Shown piece by piece: positions 6,371 to 9,743 of a DNA stretch of 9,743 bases; the stretch's first letter is position 1; each line of letters opens with the position of its first letter. The notes under the pieces are model-generated. The model ran no database searches, was not told where the DNA came from, and saw nothing but the letters and a program-made list of their open reading frames with translations. This DNA is from JANQTF01 sp036835375 (GTDB taxonomy: Bacteria > Bacteroidota > Bacteroidia > J057), in contig DAITMB010000163.1 in assembly GCA_036835375.1 (NCBI GenBank), positions 1 to 9,743 on the forward strand, given 5' to 3'. The translations under genes and the position numbers were made by a program.

Positions 6371-6473
6371 CATCAGCACCTACGCGAGAGAGATGCCAGA
6401 ACTTCTTTGAGCAGAAGCAGGAGGGATGACTGCGCTGGTAAAACGACTTTTTCATAGAAAACAGAGGCGAATT

Positions 6474-6505
6474 GACAGGGGCGGATCTCTCGATTCGCCC
6501 CTGTC
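6474..6505. terminator. Strong hairpin between convergent genes, probable bidirectional terminator
   Basis: The arm 6474-6487 (GACAGGGGCGGATC) pairs with 6492-6505 through 14 positions, all Watson-Crick except one G-T wobble, around a TCTC loop. It is the strongest inverted repeat I found in the window. It lies 144 bases after the plus-strand lipoprotein stop and 36 bases beyond the aldo/keto reductase stop on the minus strand, where a shared terminator is expected. Neither side has a strong T tract, so classical intrinsic termination is not certain; it could also protect mRNA 3' ends. Confidence 0.6.
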
Positions 6506-6541
6506 TGTTACACCGATCGATCCGTTAACGGCCTACCTGCG

Positions 6542-7561
6542 TTACACACGGTCGAGCGCCTGGCGATCCACCATCCAGTGTGGGTAGGGCCTGGAGGGGC
6601 GACTGATCTCGTTGAGGAGTTGCTTTTCTTCTGGGGTAAATGTCACGTTGACACTGGCGAGGTTGTCCAAAAGCTGATTTTGGCGCTTGGCGCCGATGAT
6701 CACACTCGTCACGGCGGGCTGGTTCAGGAGCCAAGCCAAGGCTATCTGCGCCACGGAGACGCCTTTGGACTGGGCAATGGGCTGCATGACGTCGATGATG
6801 TCAAAGGCTTTTTCTTTGTCGATGGGCGGAAAATCAAACGAATCTCTGCGCGACCCCTCGCCCGTTTGCGGCTGCGTACGGGTAAATTTGCCGCTGAGAT
6901 ATCCGCCTGCCAGCGGCGACCACGGCATGAGGCTCATGTGCTGGTCGATGGCAAGGGGCACGATCTCGTGCTCCACGGTTCTTTCGGCGATAGCATAAAA
7001 GTACTGCAAAGCACTAAATTTTGTCCAGCCGTGTTGATCGGCAATGCCATTGGCTTTCATGACTTGCCAGGCTGGCAGGTTGCACACACCCAGATAGCGC
7101 ACCTTCCCGCTTCGGACCACATCTTCCAAGCCACGCATGGTCTCCTCGAGAGGAGTCAGGGGATCCACCCCGTGAATGTAGAGCAAGTCGATGTGCGAGA
7201 GTTGGAGGCGGGTGAGGCTATCGTGAACAGCATCGTAAATATGCCCTCGGCTTAAGCCCACTTGGTTGACGCCTTTGCCCATTCGCAGTCGGAGCTTGGT
7301 CGCAATCACTAATTCCTGCCGGGGCAATCCCAACTGGCGAATGGCGTGGCCCTGCATTTCTTCGGCCAGCCCTTCGGAATAAGCATTTGCATTATCAAAA
7401 AAGTTGATCCCTCCATCAAAAGCCGTTTTGATAAGGTCGCTGACCTCTTCCTGTGGCTGGCGACCGATCGCGGTCCAAAATCCGCGACCGCCGAAGGTCA
7501 TGGAGCCAAGGCACAATTCGGACACCAAGAGTCCTGTGTTTCCCAAATTTTGATAGCGCAT
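6542..7561 (-). CDS. Aldo/keto reductase
   Basis: A 339-residue cytosolic NADPH-dependent oxidoreductase with a TIM-barrel fold, reducing aldehydes or ketones. The catalytic tetrad is complete: D56 in INFFDNANAYSEG, Y61 in the same segment, K89 in LVIATKL and H130 in DLLYIHGVD. The nucleotide-binding end is also present, in the form SVIIGAKRQNQLLDNL, with the Arg/Lys typical of NADPH preference. Length is normal for the family. The N-terminus MRYQNLGNTGLLVSELCLGSMTFG is the standard family beginning, so the ATG at 7561 is secure. It resembles the YajO/Tas-like subgroup and plant-type auxin-induced reductases, but the substrate cannot be read from sequence. The regulator gene lies immediately upstream on the same strand (221 bases), and the two share a motif before their starts, which suggests that the regulator controls this gene. 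Confidence 0.94.
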   Translation of the reverse strand: MRYQNLGNTGLLVSELCLGSMTFGGRGFWTAIGRQPQEEVSDLIKTAFDGGINFFDNANAYSEGLAEEMQGHAIRQLGLPRQELVIATKLRLRMGKGVNQVGLSRGHIYDAVHDSLTRLQLSHIDLLYIHGVDPLTPLEETMRGLEDVVRSGKVRYLGVCNLPAWQVMKANGIADQHGWTKFSALQYFYAIAERTVEHEIVPLAIDQHMSLMPWSPLAGGYLSGKFTRTQPQTGEGSRRDSFDFPPIDKEKAFDIIDVMQPIAQSKGVSVAQIALAWLLNQPAVTSVIIGAKRQNQLLDNLASVNVTFTPEEKQLLNEISRPSRPYPHWMVDRQALDRV

Positions 7562-7608
7562 GTTGAAAAGCTTGAAGGAAAATTTGTAACATCAGTGAAA
7601 GGGGAGAC

Positions 7609-7623
7609 GAAGTACAAGGGCAA
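7609..7623 (-). promoter_or_regulatory. Motif TTGCCCTTGTACTTC before the aldo/keto reductase
   Basis: Read on the minus strand, this 15-base sequence lies 48-62 bases before the reductase start. A nearly identical 16-base sequence, TTGCCTTTTGTACTTC at 8720-8735, precedes the AraC-family regulator. The last nine bases and the first five are identical in both; one base is inserted between. A shared binding site for the regulator, or a shared promoter element, would explain it. I found no third copy. Confidence 0.4.
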
Positions 7624-7738
7624 TCGATTCTATCGCTTGACCAGCAAAATATTCTCGTCATTCTGCCGCGAATGTTCATTCAGCCAACTTCAATCAAGGT
7701 ATGGCCGGAAAAAGCGAGATGAATCTGAATGTGATGTC

Positions 7739-7750
7739 GTCAGTACTGAC
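7739..7750. promoter_or_regulatory. Perfect 12-base palindrome GTCAGTACTGAC at the candidate transcription start
   Basis: The two 6-base halves are perfectly complementary. It lies five to sixteen bases downstream (minus strand) of the -7 box at 7755-7762, where a repressor could block initiation of the reductase transcript. As RNA it can also form a short hairpin after the regulator stop at 7783, but without a loop of good size or a following T tract. Confidence 0.35.
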
Positions 7751-7754
7751 AAGA

Positions 7755-7762
7755 CAAAAGTA
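7755..7762 (-). promoter_or_regulatory. Candidate -7 box TACTTTTG for the aldo/keto reductase
   Basis: On the minus strand the eight bases match TAnnTTTG fully. It sits 20 bases after the regulator's stop codon and about 190 bases before the reductase start. No TTG occurs at the expected -33 distance, so the promoter is incomplete by consensus. Co-transcription from the regulator's own promoter is the alternative. Confidence 0.35.
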
Positions 7763-7782
7763 TCCCGCTCATCCCGAAACGA

Positions 7783-8682
7783 TTAGAACGAAGATGATTT
7801 TGTTCGGTATTTTTCGGACATTCTGGATTGGAACATAATGGGAGTTTCCCCGACTTCTCGCTTGAAAACTTTGGCGAAGTAGGAGCTATCAAAAAAGTGC
7901 AGATCAGTCGCAATCTCCGATATGGTCATGTCCGAAAAAGTCAGAAGCCGTTTCGCCTCCAACATGCTTCTGGCCCGCAGCACTTCGGTCGCGGTGAGTC
8001 CCGTCACCTGTTTGCACACGAGGTTCAGGTGATGCGCCGTGATGTGCAGGGCCTCAGCATAAAAGCTGACCGTCTCATTTTCGGCGAAATGCTGCTCCAA
8101 CATCGCCCTGAATTGCTTGAACAGAAGAGTGTATTTTCGCGACGGAGCAGCTTCCGGTCGGGCACTGTCCACGAAGCGCTGCACCTGCTCCAACAGAATG
8201 TGGAGCAAGGACTGGAGGATACGCCTATTTTGATCGGAGCGCCGATGTTCCTTGCTCAAAAAATCTATGGTCGCCTTGACTTCCGAAAAATCCTCTTCCC
8301 CGAGTTGAATGCACGGGTTGGCGTGGAGAGTATCGAGGAATGAAAGCTCAAATAGTTTGGATTTATCCTGATAGCCGAACAGGAAAAAGTCTTCTGTGAA
8401 CAAAATGCTTCCGCCGGATAAGGGCTGCCATGCTTCAAATTCATGTACTTGGTTGGGGGAAATGAAAAAGAGGCTGTGGGGCAGCACTTCGTGTTCTGTG
8501 TAGTCGATCGTCTGTCGGCTTCTCCCTTGTTCTGTCCAGATGATCTCGTAAAACGTGTGTTTATGCACATCTTCCACCTCCGGCTCGGCCATGTTGTCAA
8601 AATGAAGGACTTCAAAGTCCGTCCGATTGCCCGGATCATTGATAAAGTGCCCGATGGTGTAGGGAGTAAATATGTGTTTCAT
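7783..8682 (-). CDS. AraC-family transcriptional regulator
   Basis: A 299-residue DNA-binding regulator. The N-terminal part (about residues 20-110) reads as a cupin-type sensor: DVHKHTFYEIIWTEQGRS followed by PHSLFFISPNQVHEF, with His40 and His42 and the Glu that often line the cupin pocket. The C-terminal part (about 200-290) has two helix-turn-helix units, the first around VSFYAEALHITAHHLNLVCKQVTG, the second around MTISEIATDLHFFDSSYFAKVFKREVGETP, the latter matching the AraC signature closely. Such proteins bind a small molecule in the cupin and activate nearby promoters; the ligand here is unknown. Length and both domains are complete. The start at 8682 (MKHIF) is the first ATG. The aldo/keto reductase follows 221 bases downstream on the same strand and is the likely target. 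The gap upstream, with several palindromes, may carry its own control sites. Confidence 0.93.
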   Translation of the reverse strand: MKHIFTPYTIGHFINDPGNRTDFEVLHFDNMAEPEVEDVHKHTFYEIIWTEQGRSRQTIDYTEHEVLPHSLFFISPNQVHEFEAWQPLSGGSILFTEDFFLFGYQDKSKLFELSFLDTLHANPCIQLGEEDFSEVKATIDFLSKEHRRSDQNRRILQSLLHILLEQVQRFVDSARPEAAPSRKYTLLFKQFRAMLEQHFAENETVSFYAEALHITAHHLNLVCKQVTGLTATEVLRARSMLEAKRLLTFSDMTISEIATDLHFFDSSYFAKVFKREVGETPIMFQSRMSEKYRTKSSSF

Positions 8683-8719
8683 AACTCTTTCATGAGCAAA
8701 AGATCGCGCGCAAATGCTG

Positions 8720-8735
8720 GAAGTACAAAAGGCAA
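8720..8735 (-). promoter_or_regulatory. Motif TTGCCTTTTGTACTTC before the AraC-family gene
   Basis: This is the partner of the motif at 7609-7623, 38-53 bases upstream of the regulator's start codon. Its presence before both genes fits autoregulation plus control of the reductase. The position also allows it to overlap a promoter, but it has no clear TAnnTTTG match. Confidence 0.4.
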
Positions 8736-8774
8736 ACCTCCTTGCTGATGGTTACTATCTAGGCATCCTTTGTG

Positions 8775-8905
8775 GCTGAATTTCAGCTCGTCACTTCTCA
8801 AAGAAACTTGATTCGAATCTTTGTAACAAAGAGCAAGTAGGTGATTGTCAATTACTTATGGAAAGGGGTGTTTCTTTCAGAATTCTGCAAGTCGCTGATA
8901 ATCAG
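8775..8905. promoter_or_regulatory. Cluster of four short perfect palindromes upstream of the AraC-family gene
   Basis: Within the 250-base gap between the regulator and the P-loop gene are GCTGAA-T-TTCAGC at 8775-8787, GATTCGAATC at 8810-8819, TCTTTGT-A-ACAAAGA at 8818-8832 (overlapping the previous by two bases) and CTGAT-A-ATCAG at 8895-8905. By simple chance about half of one such site with arms of five or more would be expected in 250 bases. They could be operators for dimeric regulators, or RNA hairpins after the P-loop gene; none is followed by a T tract. No gene was seen in this gap. Confidence 0.4.
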
Positions 8906-8932
8906 ACCTAAGCAGTACTAGGTAGTTACAGC

Positions 8933-9490
8933 TCAACTTCCAATGAGTTGGAACTCATTCAGCTTTTCAATTGTCAGGCGAACTCTTTCTTGTGTTGTGA
9001 TGTCCCCAATTAGACGAATGATGGGAGCCTTTTGTGTTGCTAGCCATGCTTCATGTGCGTGAAGTGTCCGATTGGCAACCCCCGCGTTGTGATCGTAGTC
9101 AGACGCCCAAAGAATAAATTGTTCAAAATGCTCTCTTCTGGTGGGATTCGTGTGAATCACCTCACCATATCTTGTTAGTTCCCTCCTTTTCAACCGCTTG
9201 ATTCTAATGTCGCTGGGTATATACAAGAAAACCACCACGTCGAAGTCAGGAAACACCTTGTCGCCCCAGTTGATGACAGAGCCGCCAAGAATCCAGTCCT
9301 TGTTCTTCGACAGTTCCTCGTGAATCATCTGGTTTCTCAGCTGCGGATCTCGCTTTGTGGTGAAAGGAGGCTCAGTCTTTTCCCAAAAGTAGTCGTCGCT
9401 GTCAACGTATGGGACATGCCACCTACCCGCTAAGCTTTGTCCCATCGTCGTGACCCCTGACCCCGAAGCACCCAAAATATTCATTTTCAT
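8933..9490 (-). CDS. Small P-loop NTPase (adenylate/shikimate-kinase-like) with atypical Walker A
   Basis: A 185-residue cytosolic protein of the kinase-like P-loop fold. Residues 4-15, NILGASGSGVTT, are in the position of Walker A, but V13 stands where the usual lysine should be. Next come DSDDYFWEKTEPPFTTKR (30-47), a probable substrate region with Asp residues, WILGGSVINWGD (66-77), the hydrophobic strand FDVVVFLYIP (83-92) and the Arg/Lys-rich IRIKRLKRRE (95-104), which resembles a kinase lid. I recall related bacterial proteins carrying GASGSGTTT in this place, so loss of the lysine may be family-wide. The substrate is unknown; a phosphotransfer role is inferred from fold. The frame opens further upstream at 9589, but those 33 residues look unlike the family; the ATG at 9490 (MKMNILGASG) is preferred, with 9484 a close alternative. 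No Shine-Dalgarno sequence is visible. Confidence 0.82.
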   Translation of the reverse strand: MKMNILGASGSGVTTMGQSLAGRWHVPYVDSDDYFWEKTEPPFTTKRDPQLRNQMIHEELSKNKDWILGGSVINWGDKVFPDFDVVVFLYIPSDIRIKRLKRRELTRYGEVIHTNPTRREHFEQFILWASDYDHNAGVANRTLHAHEAWLATQKAPIIRLIGDITTQERVRLTIEKLNEFQLIGS

Positions 9491-9704
9491 GCTGGTGAAC
9501 CTATATCCGCAAGACTGCGCTCGACACGTCATCCCCTTGAACCGATGCTTTCGCAATATAGATATTCCCTCTTTGATTCGCGGGTACATCGGAGGCAGCG
9601 TTTCAAGGTCTGTGCTGAATGCAGGAAAGGAGTCTGTAGGTAAATAGTGTAGCCGCCATGCAGACCCAGGGAAGGCATGATCGGCTGTTCATGATCATCC
9701 CCCC
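9491..9704. other. Intergenic region before the P-loop NTPase gene
   Basis: This 214-base gap has no convincing gene. TATATTGC on the minus strand (around 9554-9561) vaguely resembles a -7 box but misses the consensus. A direct repeat CATGATC occurs at 9676-9682 and 9690-9696, a 14-base period, just after the stop of the partial gene at the window's end; the second copy overlaps the palindrome ATGATCAT. Confidence 0.4.
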
Positions 9705-9743
9705 TCAAAACCGATATCCCAGCCCCCATTTGATCGTCAGGGT
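9705..9743 (-). CDS. C-terminal end of a probable outer-membrane protein (start outside window)
   Basis: On the minus strand the frame entering from base 9743 reads TLTIKWGLGYRF and then a TGA stop at 9707-9705. Alternating hydrophobic residues, a glycine-rich turn and a terminal Phe preceded by an aromatic at two residues' distance are the usual last strand of an outer-membrane beta-barrel, recognised by the BAM complex. Only 12 residues are visible, so a chance reading cannot be excluded. If real, it lies upstream of the P-loop gene on the same strand. Confidence 0.45.
   Translation of the reverse strand, partial: TLTIKWGLGYRF

Noticed and set aside
6578..7255. Long plus-strand open frame of 225 codons opposite the aldo/keto reductase
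   Set aside because: It is a shadow of the reductase, whose complete catalytic tetrad and family N-terminus show the minus strand is coding.
9529..9729. Minus-strand open frame of 66 codons at the window's right end
   Set aside because: It overlaps, in another frame, the TLTIKWGLGYRF ending, which looks more protein-like, and it shows no known motif.
1..9743. Mobile element, prophage, CRISPR array or defence island
   Set aside because: No transposase, integrase, phage or nuclease gene, no regularly spaced repeats and no terminal inverted repeats were seen.

Overview
The window reads as a piece of a Bacteroidota chromosome. The evidence is convergent: a candidate promoter with the phylum's -7 box (TAnnTTTG, as TACCTTTG at 1414-1421), little sign of Shine-Dalgarno sequences before the starts checked, a lipoprotein whose residues after the lipidated Cys are Lys-Glu-Asp (like the surface-export signal of this phylum), a dCTP deaminase with the short GKSS-type active-site segment, and a small 'LRP-LKxQN' protein family that I recall mainly from Bacteroidota. 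A Saprospiria-like member is possible, but that is a guess. No rRNA, tRNA, CRISPR array, transposase, integrase or phage gene was seen.

Layout, left to right. (1) 1-1257, plus strand: the C-terminal part of an Acr3-type arsenite efflux permease, then a 140-residue conserved protein of unknown function. (2) 1370-3846, plus strand: a candidate operator and promoter, a PPP-type metallophosphoesterase, a seven-bladed WD40 propeller protein that apparently starts at a GTG, and dCTP deaminase (dcd). (3) 3847-4376: a 530-base gap with no convincing gene, but with a perfect 14-base palindrome beside an A8 tract. (4) 4377-6329, plus strand: a cell-envelope cluster of one predicted outer-membrane beta-barrel protein and two tandem, diverged EGF-domain lipoproteins that share a four-cysteine C-terminal domain. 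(5) 6474-6505: a strong hairpin between convergent genes. (6) 6542-8682, minus strand: an aldo/keto reductase and, upstream of it on the same strand, an AraC-family regulator; both have a near-identical 15-16 base motif 38-62 bases before their start codons. (7) 8683-8932: a gap unusually rich in short perfect palindromes. (8) 8933-9743, minus strand: a small P-loop NTPase whose Walker A motif lacks the usual lysine, and the last 12 codons of what looks like another outer-membrane protein.

Most genes are ordinary housekeeping or accessory functions. The parts that could be a little-described system are the beta-barrel plus paired EGF lipoprotein cluster (possible surface-exposed module) and the AraC/aldo-keto reductase unit with its shared upstream motif and palindromes. 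Both interpretations are inferences from sequence alone.
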